Source: Prorocentrum cordatum
Taxonomy: Eukaryota; Sar; Dinophyceae; Prorocentrales; Prorocentraceae
Length of the DNA stretch: 64,000 nucleotides
NCBI GenBank assembly: GCA_963575745.1
Contig: CAUYUJ010016908.1
Coordinates: forward strand, 52,501-116,500
Direction of reading: 5' to 3'
A model generated the notes under the pieces. It ran no database searches, was not told the DNA's origin, and saw only the letters and a program-made list of their open reading frames with translations. The number at the start of each line of letters is the position of its first letter. Position 1 is the stretch's first letter. The position numbers were made by a program, and so were the translations under genes. Below, piece after piece: positions 53,800-64,000 of the stretch.

Positions 53800-53970
53800 G
53801 AGGTCCGCATAACCTTCCACTTTCGGAGGGGCGCTGGACTTCTCTACCTGGCGCGCGAAGCGCGCCAGGGACGGCGTCGCAGGCGCCGCCAGGGGGGCGC
53901 AGCGCCGATCCAAAAGATGTGCGCGGGCCTCCGAAAGTGTAAATGTATGCAATTTTCTTTTCGAACATTG
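53800..53970. mobile_element. Family C foldback, diverged arms
   Basis: CACTTTCGGAGGGGCGCTGG with right arm GGGCCTCCGAAAGTG around CTGGCGCGCGAAGCGCGCCAG. Confidence 0.45.
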
Positions 53971-54029
53971 AGCATGAGGTTTCCGGGAGCCCGAAGACGG
54001 CGACAAAACTTCGGGACTCGTTTCCCTCG

Positions 54030-54140
54030 GGGCCCCGAGTCAAAAGGTACCGACGCCGCTACTCCCCATATCTCTCTCGGGGTGCGCTCTGACGAGGATT
54101 CGGACACGAAGCCAGCGACGAAAACGATGGGAAAGGTATT
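54030..54140 (-). mobile_element. Family A copy, truncated
   Basis: GTCAGAGCGCACCCCGAGAG and GTAGCGGCGTCGGTACC on the minus strand, with CGTCGCTGGCTTCG replacing the usual core. Confidence 0.4.
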
Positions 54141-55405
54141 GGCAGCGCGCACAAGGGGGATGGGGTATGGGGGAGGGGGAAAAAATTCTTAGAGGGAGGC
54201 TGCTTCTTAGAATGAGCCGGCCTTGCATCTACAGACAGAAAGCCCGCGCCTTCTAAGCAGGTTAGCTTCTAAGAAGCCCTCCCTCCTCTTACCCCCCACC
54301 CCTCTGCGCGTGGCCGACGGGTAACGACGGTCGCGGGCGGGTGGCGAATACCTACCAGACCATCCAAGCCCAACCTGAAGACCCGAATTTCGGGTTGGGA
54401 GGGGTATGGGTTCCATCCGTGTTTTTTCAATGTCCCCCGACGCCCCCCCACGGGAATTAGACGGCAAATTGGGGCCTTCGGGTTGGGTTGGGGTGGTTCG
54501 GCGGGTGGTGAGGTGGTAAGGGGGGGGGGGCCGATGGGGGATGACCTTCCTTGGGGAGTAGAGAACAGGGCCCCAAAGGGACCCTTGATGGCCCCTTTTG
54601 GGCCCCTGCTGGCTCCCAAAGGGGCCTTCAAGGGCCCCTTTGAGCCAGGACGAGGATAACATCGGATGAGGATACATCAAGAATCTCCGAGATCAGGTGG
54701 TTCTGGAAGATGTCTCGGGCGCTGCGGCCTGCTCAGAACGTTCTGGAACGCTCTTGACCGGATTTGTCAAGATCCTAGTCACGTCTGAGATAAGGGCAAA
54801 TGCGCTCAAGATCGGTCTCCAACACTCTCCTGGGGCCCATCTGGTGCAGATGTTCATCCCGGATCTGTGTTTGACAGTCCTAGGTCCCGAAAACAGCCCC
54901 TGGAAACCGAAAAAGGCCAATAACAACAAAACATCAGGTTCGAACCCAAACCCTCGAACCTCGTCCTAGCCCCGCCCGATGCATCCCCCAATCAGGTCAC
55001 CCCCCATGACAACCCGCCCCGGTCCTCTTGCCATCGCTCGGACGTCCTGTGCCCGTGCATGTGCCGGCTTCGTGCGTGTGTCTGTTTTTTGGTTGTGCTC
55101 GATGAGCCAAGATGCTCCTCGATTACGAGAAATGTACCCATGCACCGTATCGTGTTTGGACTCCCTCGAGGCCCTGCTCCAAACCGGTACAGTTTACTGC
55201 TCCTTCGGCCGATACCTCCCCTGAACCACGGCACCGTACCTTCCCTGGGTCGAAGATCGACGATGCCTCGGAAGACGCCAGCGCGGTACAGTGTAACACA
55301 AGTCGTCCGCGGATCGATGATCCTCGCCAAGAGAGAGAGAGAGAGAGAGAGAGACGAAAAAACATGCACACGCCCGAACGATGCCACGTCCTCCTCTGAG
55401 ATTTG

Positions 55406-55606
55406 GACGCCCGAAATGGGTACGGAAAAAATGGGTACACTGCCCAACAACATTTGTTGTCCCAAACCGACAGCGGCCGCTGTTGGGCAGGCGGCCTTGT
55501 CTTCAGTGAACAACGTCCGCGGCGGCGCGGACAGCGAGTCTTGTTGAAAATAAACAAGTGGTGCTGTTGGGCATCATACCCACTCTTTCCGTACCAATTT
55601 CGATCG
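55406..55606. mobile_element. ATGGGTACGG inverted-repeat element, copy 2
   Basis: Same ends and interior as 52694-52897. Abuts the exon at 55615-55757. Confidence 0.5.
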
Positions 55607-55614
55607 TCCCGACG

Positions 55615-55757
55615 AGAGGGCACCGCGGCGGCCCAGTATGGTCCTTCCCGGCCGCGGGCTTCCCCACGGGCGGCGGCATCCACTTCGCGGTCCCGCCGTC
55701 CGGCGGCGGCGGCGGCTCCAGGCGTGGCCGCTTCAGCTCGGGCATGGAGTCTTTCCC
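55615..55757 (-). CDS. Candidate first exon or early exon, Pro-rich
   Basis: Reads MPELKRPRLEPPPPPDGG then TAKWMPPPVGKPAAGKDH with about 95% G or C at third positions. The ATG at 55743-55745 may be the start, or an internal Met after an AG|G acceptor at 55758. The KRPR motif is a possible nuclear signal. The 3' side runs into the inverted-repeat element at 55406-55606. Confidence 0.4.
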
Positions 55758-55954
55758 CTCGCGGGCGCGCGCCCATCAGTAGGGGATCGGCAAAAACAAC
55801 GATTTACCCTACCTACTATTGATTTTCTCGTCGAGCCTGCAAGCAAATGCGTAAACTTTTCGTAGACCAACGAGCATTCTTACGCACGTCTCCTAGACTC
55901 GACGAACAAATCAATCTTGGGGCAATCAATCTGTAGTCGATCCCCTACTCGCAC

Positions 55955-56124
55955 CCCGCGGACGCCGCGGACCCAGGCGGGAGGCCTGGCGCTCGCCCCG
56001 GGGCCGCCTGGAGAGCGACCCCTGGCGTCGCAGCCGCTCCACGCTGGGCGAGGAGGCCCTCCTGGGCGTAGGCGCCCCAGGATCCGGACCGACCCGGCTC
56101 GCCGCAGGACGACGGAGCACGGGG
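55955..56124 (-). CDS. Candidate GC3-rich exon
   Basis: Follows CCCCCGCTGCAG. It reads PRAPSSCGEPGRSGSWGA then YAQEGLLAQRGAAATP, Gly/Ala/Pro-rich. The donor is probably a GT near 55950. It may belong to the same transcript as 55615-55757 and 50037-50085. Confidence 0.3.
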
Positions 56125-56501
56125 CTGCAGCGGGGGCCCGACCACAAGAAGAAACCTTCCACGAGAAAGTCAACCCCTGAGACCCCAGGACGTTCATCGA
56201 TTCTCGATGTGGGACCGTCACGCTTTCCATCGCAAGACCATCGAAACCCGAGAACCCAAGGGCACCCTGCAGGCAAGCAGGGTGTTTCCTGGCATGGGCC
56301 CCCACTGTACTGTCATGATGCTTCGCGATGTGCAGATGTTCGCAACGTCGAATCTCAGGAAAGGGGAAGGGGGGCGTTACGAACCCAGAACTTCAAGGAG
56401 TGCTAGAACATGGCCCCAGGACCCTCGACTCTAAGACTACAGTCGGAGTTATGAGCAGTGCCTGGTAAGACTATGAATCCGGAGAGCTAGGTTTTCGCAG
56501 T

Positions 56502-56669
56502 CTGGAAAGTCATGGAAGGGGGAAACCAAACGCTGCCGATATCGCTACTCCCTGGACCTCTCCTGGGGTGCATTCTGGCCAGGATTTCGAGGCAAATCGA
56601 GGCGGTGGCGACGAAGGCCTCCTTGGAGACACAAACAGCAAAATCGATAAAGGGTAGGGGTATGGGTAC
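56502..56669 (-). mobile_element. Family A copy, 168 nt
   Basis: GTACCCATACCCC to ACTTTCCAG on the minus strand. Core and ends intact. Length matches the intronic copies. Confidence 0.5.
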
Positions 56670-57324
56670 CTCTTCCTCCTCCGAGGGAGGGAAAAGGGGG
56701 TAGCGACTCAGCTCGCGCAGCTGTCGGGGGTTGCTCAAAGCGCCCCTGGCCCAAGGTGCCCCCAGCTCTTCGCGCAATTTTGGAGCCCCTGGGGCCCTCT
56801 GAACCTCGTAAGGGGTGCTCTGGAGGCCGTGGGGGCCTCCCTGGAAATACTGGTGGCACCTTCAGCCAAGGGCACCTTTCGCAACTTGGCGGCGAGCCCG
56901 GGGGGAAAGTGTGAAGAGGCGGACCTTCTCAGAAGGCTCGGAAGTCCCGCAGCCTTCTGTGGAGTTTCCTGAGCCTTCCCCAAAGACACAGAACACAGCT
57001 TCTCAGAGGGCGCGAGGGCTTCTGAGAAGTCCCACCGCCTTCTGGGAAGGCCTTCTCCGACTCACTGCCCTCCCCCGCTCGCCGCCGAGCAACCCCTGGA
57101 GAAAAATGTCCTGGCGCCTTCCGGCGCCGAAGGGGCCCTTGCGTCCAAGGAGTGCGCCGGGCGGCCAGGCCGACACCAGCTGCACGCCACCACCTGCGTG
57201 CAGGAGCCCGCCCCCCGCCCGACCCGAGCTGGAGCCCATGTCAGGACGAAGCCGGGACGCCGAACAAAAATTGCAGAGATCGCACACCAGAGAAATACCC
57301 CAATCAATGGATGGTTTGACAATT

Positions 57325-57560
57325 CGTCTTACGGATAGACTGGAATCGATTGTGAGATCGAAGGTGAGACAGATTGTGGGATCCATAACAAGGGCGATAA
57401 TAAGGTCCATCGTGGAACCGATCGAGAACTCGATTCAGTGAGATCGATCATGAAATTGATCGTGAGATCGCTCGTGCAATCTATAGTGGGATCGATTATG
57501 AAATCAATAGAGAGGTGGGTAATGAAATCGATGGTCAGACCGATCGATACAGAGATCGAC
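57325..57560. repeat. 12-bp GAGATCGATNGT repeat, copy 1
   Basis: ATCGATTGTGAGATCG-type units of 12 or 24 bp. The same family is at 60125-60300. Confidence 0.55.
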
Positions 57561-57879
57561 CAAGAACCCCAGAACCCGGAAACCCGGGAACCCCGCCACC
57601 CACCGAAATCGGTCCAGGGAACCCGGGAACCCGGAACTGGGAACCCGCGGGAACACGGCCGCCTACCGAAATCGGCCCAGCACTTTCGCCAAATGTTTCA
57701 ATCTCCGCTGGGACCCCTTCAGTGCAACCACTGATTGGGGAAACAAATCTCTGAGATGTGGCGGTTCTGGAGGATGTCTCTGGCGCCACGGCCTTCTCAA
57801 AGCGTTCCGGAGCGCACGAATAGCGTTCTGTACCGCTGTGGGACGGATTGATCCTCGTCCCAGCTCCGCCCGACAACTG

Positions 57880-58041
57880 TTAGGCCGGGCATGTCCCCCT
57901 ACAGGCGAATATTGGAGGACAAATATGAAACAAAGTCGAACAATACTTTAAAATATTTAACAATGCTCACTAATTTGGTCCCCGTACTTTTTTTTTTTGG
58001 TATTTTTGAATATTCCTTCTGTAGAGGGACGCCCGACTTAA
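57880..58041. mobile_element. Family D MITE
   Basis: Ends TTAGGCCGGGCATGTCCCCC and GAGGGACGCCCGACTTAA; AT-rich centre with a run of ten T; no duplication seen. Confidence 0.55.
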
Positions 58042-58679
58042 CTCTGGCTGCCATCGTAATCGCTCTGGCTTGGCGGGACCCGAGGGTTCGGCGGCGAGAG
58101 GGTCGGGGAGGGACGGCGGCAAGGGGGAGTGCAGGGGAGGCCCCCTCCGATACGTGCGGCAAGACAGAAGCCACGGCGCCACTGGGACCTTAGAGGTGGA
58201 GCTTCCAGTTGGGCCACGAAACGTGCCAAAATAGGATGATGGGAGCAGGGAGGGAAAAGGGGGAGGAGGAGAGGAGGGACGCGCGTTGCGGTCTCTTCAA
58301 CACGAGGACCCAACACCACAGGATGGTTGGGAAAAAGTCACGGCAGTCAGCTTTTCGACCAACGGCCCAATTCAGGCGCATACTGGCATCCAACCTTGAG
58401 CGCCCGCGCCGATGTTGCAGCCTCAACGTAGCACGAACCCGTATCTGCCTCCCCCGAGCAGAAGCGGAAATGGAAGCGGCCGAGTGCCCAGGATGGCAAA
58501 AAGAGGTTGCGGACGACTGAGGCCGGCTTGCGCTACACGGCAGGTACGAAGGAGGCGACGGTAAGTACTTCGGAGCATGATATGGAGAAAGACCCACTTA
58601 CATGTGTTTATGTATATATGTCTATACACATACATATCATGATATATGATGTTCGCCAGCGTGGGCCCCAATCAGTGAG

Positions 58680-58785
58680 TTGTTGCACATTGAATTGGAG
58701 GTGTCAGCTATGCGAAGGCTATGTGGTGTCAGCTATGCAGTGTATGTGATGTGGCGTGAGCTATGCGACTTGGCAAGAAGAACTC
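58680..58785. repeat. GTGAGCTATGTGG-like degenerate repeat
   Basis: GGTGTCAGCTATGC units of about 18-19 bp; recurs at 62645-62815. Confidence 0.45.
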
Positions 58786-59298
58786 GACATCGTACACGCC
58801 ACTGCCCGCGAAGACATCCCGCCCTCCCGCCCGCAAGTTATTCGCAACACCTACGTGGCAACGTGTGCAGTTCGTGATTGGCACCTGCCAGCGCAGCTCA
58901 ACGGCCGCGCCGGCGCGCGCACGCTCGCGCGCAAAGCGACCAGCTTGTCTGACACCACCGATGTGGCCGCGTTGACGCTTACCGATGGGATCTTCCCAAC
59001 TCGTGTCGAAGCAATGCTGGCGCGACGGCGCTTCAGTCCGTGTCGGTGGCCAGGGCGGAAGCGACATCATGATGACGTCGACAGCAGCGGCAAATATGAC
59101 ACTACCGACTGTGCTGGCGATGATGGCGATGACGACGGCAAGGCCAGTGACGGCGCCGATGCTGGTGACCACGATGACGATGATGATGGCCATATGTCGT
59201 GGATTTTGGCGATCGCGCTAATAGTGGCGGCAATGGCGGCGATTGACGATGACGATAACGGCGGTAATGCGATGGCGCTGGTGAAGGCGATGAGGTAG
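58756..59298 (+). CDS. Open reading frame of 180 codons, Asp-rich with a hydrophobic segment
   Basis: Starts MSYATWQEELDIVHATARED, has a neutral middle, an Asp/Gly-rich stretch (DDGDDDGKASDGADAGDHD) and one hydrophobic segment (SWILAIALIVAAMAAI) before a short acidic tail and stop. The Asp-rich half comes from a degenerate GAT/GAC/GGC triplet repeat, so the frame may be open by chance. No domain recognised and no splice sites assigned. Confidence 0.25.
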   Translation: MSYATWQEELDIVHATAREDIPPSRPQVIRNTYVATCAVRDWHLPAQLNGRAGARTLARKATSLSDTTDVAALTLTDGIFPTRVEAMLARRRFSPCRWPGRKRHHDDVDSSGKYDTTDCAGDDGDDDGKASDGADAGDHDDDDDGHMSWILAIALIVAAMAAIDDDDNGGNAMALVKAMR

Positions 59299-59739
59299 TG
59301 CGCGCGATCGTGTAAGGATCCCAGAAATCTGGCAACATGCTTGTTGAAGCGCTTTTGGTTGTTGGTGTGCGTTTGGGAGGCCAGATCTTGAAACTCTTCG
59401 AACACATACACACAAACGCACACACACATACACGCACACACACATTGTGTTGCGATGGTTTCGACGCGCGCACTTGGTGGCGGGCGCATCTGGTCCACAT
59501 AACATGATTTGACACGGAATCTTGCACTGGGTGCATGCGACATCTACGCGAATTAACCGCGCGGTGAGATGATACGGCGGGTCCTCGACGAGACTGCTAA
59601 CACCTTAAAGTATTCTCATGTCAGCAAGTGCGCGCGAGCAGAACATCTGCAGAACGTTTGATAATCAGCAAACGCTGTGTTGGAAGCGTATACGTTGACA
59701 TGGTCGCATTACAAGTGTGTTTGGTATGATTTGAACATG

Positions 59740-60050
59740 TGCGAGCCTGTGGACTTTGCGATCGGAGGTTGGCGGGTGATTTCGAAGTGCAATTGAAACC
59801 CCTCACCGAGAAATTGGTTTCCGATTCGTGATCGTGTCGTGCGTGCGGGCGAGGCGAAGCTGTTTGGGCGCGCGCGAAGGATGAACCCGCCGCTGCTAGG
59901 GCGAAACTGGGTCCAATGACTCTACCCCCCGGGTTGGCCGGCGGTGGCATAAAGGTATCCTGGCGGTGATTCGCCGTCGCTTTGGCGAAACTGAGTCCAA
60001 TGACTCTACCCTCCCAGTTGGCCCGTGGCGGCCTTGGGGTGTTCCGCAGA
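59740..60050. repeat. Module preceding the 12-bp array, copies at 60490-60710 and 61540-61720
   Basis: GATTTCGTGTCGTGCGTG and GGCGAAACTGNG motifs recur in order in the three places, each followed by GGTGT-type short units. Confidence 0.5.
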
Positions 60051-60714
60051 TGTCCCGTGGTGTCCTGTGGTGCAACGTACCGTGGTGTCCCGCGGAAACT
60101 GATGACGCGGTGTCCTGTGGTGTCCCGTGGGTTCGATTGTAAGATGGATAGTGAGATTGATAGTGCGATCGGTCGACAAAACGAGAGTGAGATGGATAGT
60201 AAGGTCGACTGTGAGATCGATATTTAGTGAGATCGATAATCAGCGGGAGATCGGTAGAGATATCGATTGGAAGATAGAGAGTAAGATTGATATACTGATT
60301 GCCAAACAGGTGCTCTGTGGTGCCAAACTGGTTTCCGCCGAATCCGATCTGACCCCAATCGCACACCGAAAGCTGAACTCCCCCCACAACCTCCTTTATC
60401 ACCCGAAGGGTGGTCGTACACCAGAATATACAAAGGACTCATGGAGAATAATCTGTCGCGACAAACGGGTGCGCACGACTTGACAGAGGTTTGGGGGCGA
60501 GATCGACATGAAACAGAGAGCCCGACCGGGAAATCGGATTCGATTTCGTGTCGTGCGTGCGGGCGGGGCGAAACTGCGTGGGCGGGCGAGCGGACCAAAC
60601 TCGCCGTTGCTAGGGCGAAAGAAAGCCAAAGGATGCTGGCCCCCCGGCTGCCCGGCGGTGGCCCGACGGTGTCCGGCCGGTGGGCTGGCGGTGACTTGGG
60701 GATTTTTTCCGCTG

Positions 60715-61530
60715 GTGTCCCGATGGTGCCCCCCGCTGGTGTCCCGATTGCGACCCGATGGTTCCCGCTGGTGTCCCGATGAGTATCCGCATGATGTCAC
60801 GGTGAGAATCCACATAGCGTCACGATGGTGCCCCGATGGGTGCCCAACATGGTGCCCCGATAGTGCCCCGATGAAGGTGCACATGGTGTTCCGATGGTGT
60901 TCCGATGGTGCCTCGCTGGTGTCCCACTGGTGTTCCGATGGTGTCTCGATGGTGTTCCGATGGTGTCCCGATGGTGTCCCGATGGTGTTCCCGATGGTGC
61001 GCCGATGCTGTCCCGATGGTGAGCATATTGTATCCACACGGTGTCGTGATGGGTGCCCAAATGCTGCCCAATGGTGTCCAGATGGGTGCCCACATCGTGT
61101 CCACATGGTGTCCCGATGGTGTTCTCGTGGTGTCCCGATGGGTGCCCGGGTGAAAATCCGATGGTGTCCACATGGTGTAGCGATGGCGTCCCCATGGTGT
61201 CCTGATGGTGTTCCGATTGTCTCCCGATGGTGCCCAAACGGTGTCCCGATGGTGCCCCGATTGTGTTCCGATGGTGTTCCGATGTTGTCCTGACGGTGCA
61301 TCGATGGTGTTCCGACGGTGCCCCGATGGTGTTCACATGGTGTCCCGATGGTAGTGCCCCGATGACGTCACAATGGTGCCCCGATGGTAGCAGTGTCTTC
61401 AGGAGCTCCCCCCCGATGTTGTTTCGATGATGTCCCGCTGGCGGCACGTTGGTGTCCCAATGGTGTCCTCATGGTGTCCCGATGGTGTCCACATGGTGCC
61501 GCGATGGTGTCCACATGGTGTTCCGATTGT
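60715..61530. repeat. 12-bp GGTGTCCCGATG minisatellite, block 1
   Basis: GGTGTTCCGATG/GGTGTCCCGATG with ACATGGTG variants, more than 60 units; long open frames on both strands are by-products. Confidence 0.75.
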
Positions 61531-61724
61531 TGGAGGCTCGGGGATAAGGTCGAAGTGAAACGGAGATTTCCCACCAAGACATGGGTCTCGATTTCGTGTC
61601 GTGCGTGGCGAAACTGCGTTGGCGGGCGATCGGGATGAACAACACCCGGCCAAATGATGCTGCCCCTCCCTGGTTGGCCTTCGGTGGCTCGGGGGTATCC
61701 CGCCAACTGGCTGGCGGTGCTTTA

Positions 61725-62350
61725 AGAGTGTTCTGATGGTGTCCCAATGGTGTCCCGATGGTGTCACGATGATGTCCCCATGGTGTCCCGATGATGTTCC
61801 GATCGTGTCCCAATGGTGTCCACATGGTGTCCCGATGGTGTCCACTGGTGTCCCGATGTTGTCTCGATGGGTGTCCACATGGTGTCCCGATGGTGTCCAC
61901 ATGGTGTCCGGATGGTGTCTTGATTGTGTTTAGGTGGTGTCCCAATGGCGTCCACATGATGTCCCCATGGTGTTCCGATCGTGTTCGGATGGTATCCCGA
62001 TGGTGGAGGGATAGTGTCCCGATGCTGTCCCGATGGTGTTCGGGATGGTGTTCCGGATGGTGTCCCGATCGTGTCCTGATGGTGTTCCGATGGGTGCCCA
62101 CATGGTGCGCTGGTGTCCAGATGGTGCCCCGATGGTGTCCAAATGATGTCCCGATGCTGTCCCGATGGTGTCCCGATGGTACCCTGTCCTTGCCCCCGCA
62201 GTGTCTTCAGGTGCTTCTCACGATGGTGTTTCGATGGTGTTCCTGATGGTGTCCAAATCATGTCCACATAGTGTCCTGATGGTTCCACATGGTGTCCCAA
62301 TGGTGTCCCAAGGGTGTCCACATGTCGTCCGGATGGTTTCCACATGGTGC
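61725..62350. repeat. 12-bp GGTGTCCCGATG minisatellite, block 2
   Basis: Same unit as block 1, same orientation, about 50 units; separated from it by one module copy. Confidence 0.75.
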
Positions 62351-62819
62351 ACCGTCACCATCACAATTGTCATCATGCATCGACGCCAGCGTCATCATCA
62401 TCATTACCTATCGTCACCAATTTGCGAGGGAATCGTCAGCATCGTCACCAGCACAATCATCGCAGATGGTTATCAATTGCTCCCCCCCCCACACATGACC
62501 TCCTTATCACCCGAAGGATGGTGGTGTAAACACGGCTTTCCAGGGATGGCGGGAGGTATCGGTACCAGCCCTCCTGAGTGGGGGTATGCTTCCGGATAGC
62601 AGACGAACGAGCGGAGGGGGGGCAACCTATGATTCGCTTCTCAGGAGGATTCATGAGGTGTGAGCTATGTCGTGTAATATGTTGAGCGCGTTGGAGTGAA
62701 ACATGCGCGGCGTAAGCTGCGTGGAGAGGCATGCGTCATGCGAGCTATGTGGCCTGCAGGCTACGTGGCGCAAGCTAGGTAGTGCAAGCCATGTGGTGTA
62801 GGCTACGTGCTGTCAGCAA

Positions 62820-63015
62820 ACGGGGCGCCCGCGAGCGCCCACGAGGCGGCACGGGCGACAACGTGGCGCGACCTCGGCGGACCCACCCAGGCGCACGGGG
62901 CGCCCACGAGCGCCAGGGAGACGGCACGGACAGCAACCAGGAGCGACATCGGCGGACCCATCCAGCGCACGGGGCGCCCTCGAGCGTCCACGAGGCGGCA
63001 ACGAGGAAACTCCTC
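62820..63015. repeat. Tandem repeat of about 75 bp, 2.6 units
   Basis: ACGGGGCGCCC starts at 62820, 62895 and 62969. Period divisible by three, so one minus frame carries repeated VGAPCAWVGPP-like segments. Confidence 0.55.
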
Positions 63016-63907
63016 GGCGCAACTGTACAACTCCTGGAGGGGCTCAAGCAAGAAGCTCTGAGTGTAAGCAGTGCGTACGTATGTGCATGATTCTATTAAA
63101 TATGTGTATAATGTACCAATGTATATTTATTCATACATATGTATATAGGTCGATGTATGTGTATGGATCTTCAACTATGTACAAATGCGCGAATCGATAC
63201 ACACTAATAAAGTACATATATGTATGTGTTTGCGTTTGCATTCGGCAATCGGTCCAACTTGTTTCTGAATGTGTCCAGCCGCATTGGAACAACCTTGTGC
63301 TTGTCGCCAAACGGAGATTGGGGAGCATGCTGCGGACGAGACCGTCTTCTTCGAGCGGGTCTGCCTACAACTCCTGGGGGTCCGGTTTTGATCCCAGCGG
63401 CTCCAGAAACCTCTGAGCTGGGCGCCAATTCTGCAACAAACTCTTGGCCCCAAGAAACCCCGAGAACCAGAAGAACCTCTGGAACCGTCGAGTACGGGCG
63501 ACGCGGAAGCCAACGGAGGCCTGTACAGTCTGGAGCCCGACAACAAGAGCACGAGAGGGCCAGAAGCCAGGATGGAGGGAGAGGGTCCCAAACTGCCGAC
63601 GCGATGATTCTTTCGCAACCTAGACCCCGGGATATCTCGATTCATTCCCCGGGACGGGCTGTTTATCCAGATTTGTTTTTCTGCAAATGCCCCAGCGAGG
63701 GCCCCCCAGAGGCCGAAAATGGCAGAACGAGCGCCCGTCGTGACTTTCTCACGACGCGAGGGGTCCAGGACTACTGCGACGACGGTGACGATGAGAACAT
63801 GTTCAACTGCCTTCAGCGGACCTGCGGTCGAGGCAGGAATGTTACAAAGGCAGCAGTGCTGATCGCAGTCGGCCGAATGCTGTGCGGGCACATCGCAATA
63901 AACAGAC

Positions 63908-63940
<33 letters not shown>

Positions 63941-64000
63941 GAGAAAGAGAGGGGGAGACGACGAGGAATCCCAGGAATCCCAGGAATCCCAGGAATCCCA
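63015..64000. other. Microsatellites and unassigned sequence at the window end
   Basis: TATG-rich 63080-63240, a block at 63680-63770 shared with gene 2 intron A-B, (GA)n at 63905-63950 and a 9-bp AGGAATCCC array from 63963 that runs out of the window. A weak plus frame (63240-63415) reads SECVQPHWNNLVLVAKRR but has no other support. Confidence 0.5.

Noticed and set aside
60399-62345. Long frames with repeated GTPSGHH or VSRWCPDG units
   Set aside because: They are the 12-bp minisatellite read on either strand; no unique domain at either end.
1-64000. Dinoflagellate spliced-leader relics, tRNA, rRNA, snRNA, telomere repeats, CRISPR
   Set aside because: I looked for the spliced-leader core and for typical RNA gene boxes by eye and saw none. 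A tRNAscan, Rfam and exact spliced-leader search would be needed to be sure.

Overview
This is a GC-rich eukaryotic nuclear window with very low gene density, filled with tandem repeats and short inverted-repeat elements. There are no operons, ribosome binding sites, tRNA, rRNA or CRISPR arrays that I can see. My best guess is a dinoflagellate or a similar large-genome protist alga. The reasons are small GC3-rich exons in long repeat-filled introns, acceptors that often read AG|G, donors that look like GC and GA as well as GT, and a decayed non-LTR retrotransposon with an RNase H domain. I cannot name a species.

All the better gene signals are on the minus strand. Gene 1 (about 10.8 to 7.1 kb) starts in the window with an exon carrying the HAD-superfamily motif DWDDTLFPTW and continues through four further exons that join in phase. 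Gene 2 (about 17.7 to 15.3 kb) has five exons that join in phase; I do not recognise its product. A two-exon gene end lies at 22.8-22.3 kb. Further single candidate exons, mostly weaker, occur at 2.8, 9.4, 11.5, 12.3, 12.7, 13.2, 14.1, 18.6, 25.0, 26.8, 27.2, 35.6, 38.0, 47.7, 50.1, 55.7 and 56.1 kb. Several of these encode Pro/Gly/Gln-rich sequence. In GC-rich DNA several frames can look protein-like, so these carry low confidence.

The most interesting result is that the introns of these genes appear to be made of dispersed repeat copies. Three families recur. Family A is about 166-168 nt with GTACC-type ends, family B has CGGCAGGTTC inverted ends, and family C is a GC-rich foldback of about 190-200 nt. 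In genes 1 and 2 each of these occupies exactly one GT-AG (or GC-AG) intron, and removing them keeps the reading phase. This looks like introner behaviour, meaning mobile elements that create spliceosomal introns. Family D is a separate hairpin MITE of about 125-160 bp with 8-bp target duplications.

Layout: 0-5 kb repeats plus one exon; 5-20 kb genes 1 and 2 with their introners, GGA tracts and a GAC array; 20-24 kb microsatellites, the family D cluster and a gene end; 25 kb a CAA array; 27.5-32.6 kb four blocks of a 21-bp minisatellite around a CCA array; 33-39 kb dispersed repeats; 40-41.3 kb the retrotransposon remnant on the plus strand; 43.6-46.9 kb long GGA tracts; 47-57 kb dispersed repeats with scattered exons; 57-63 kb 12-bp minisatellites; 63-64 kb microsatellites.
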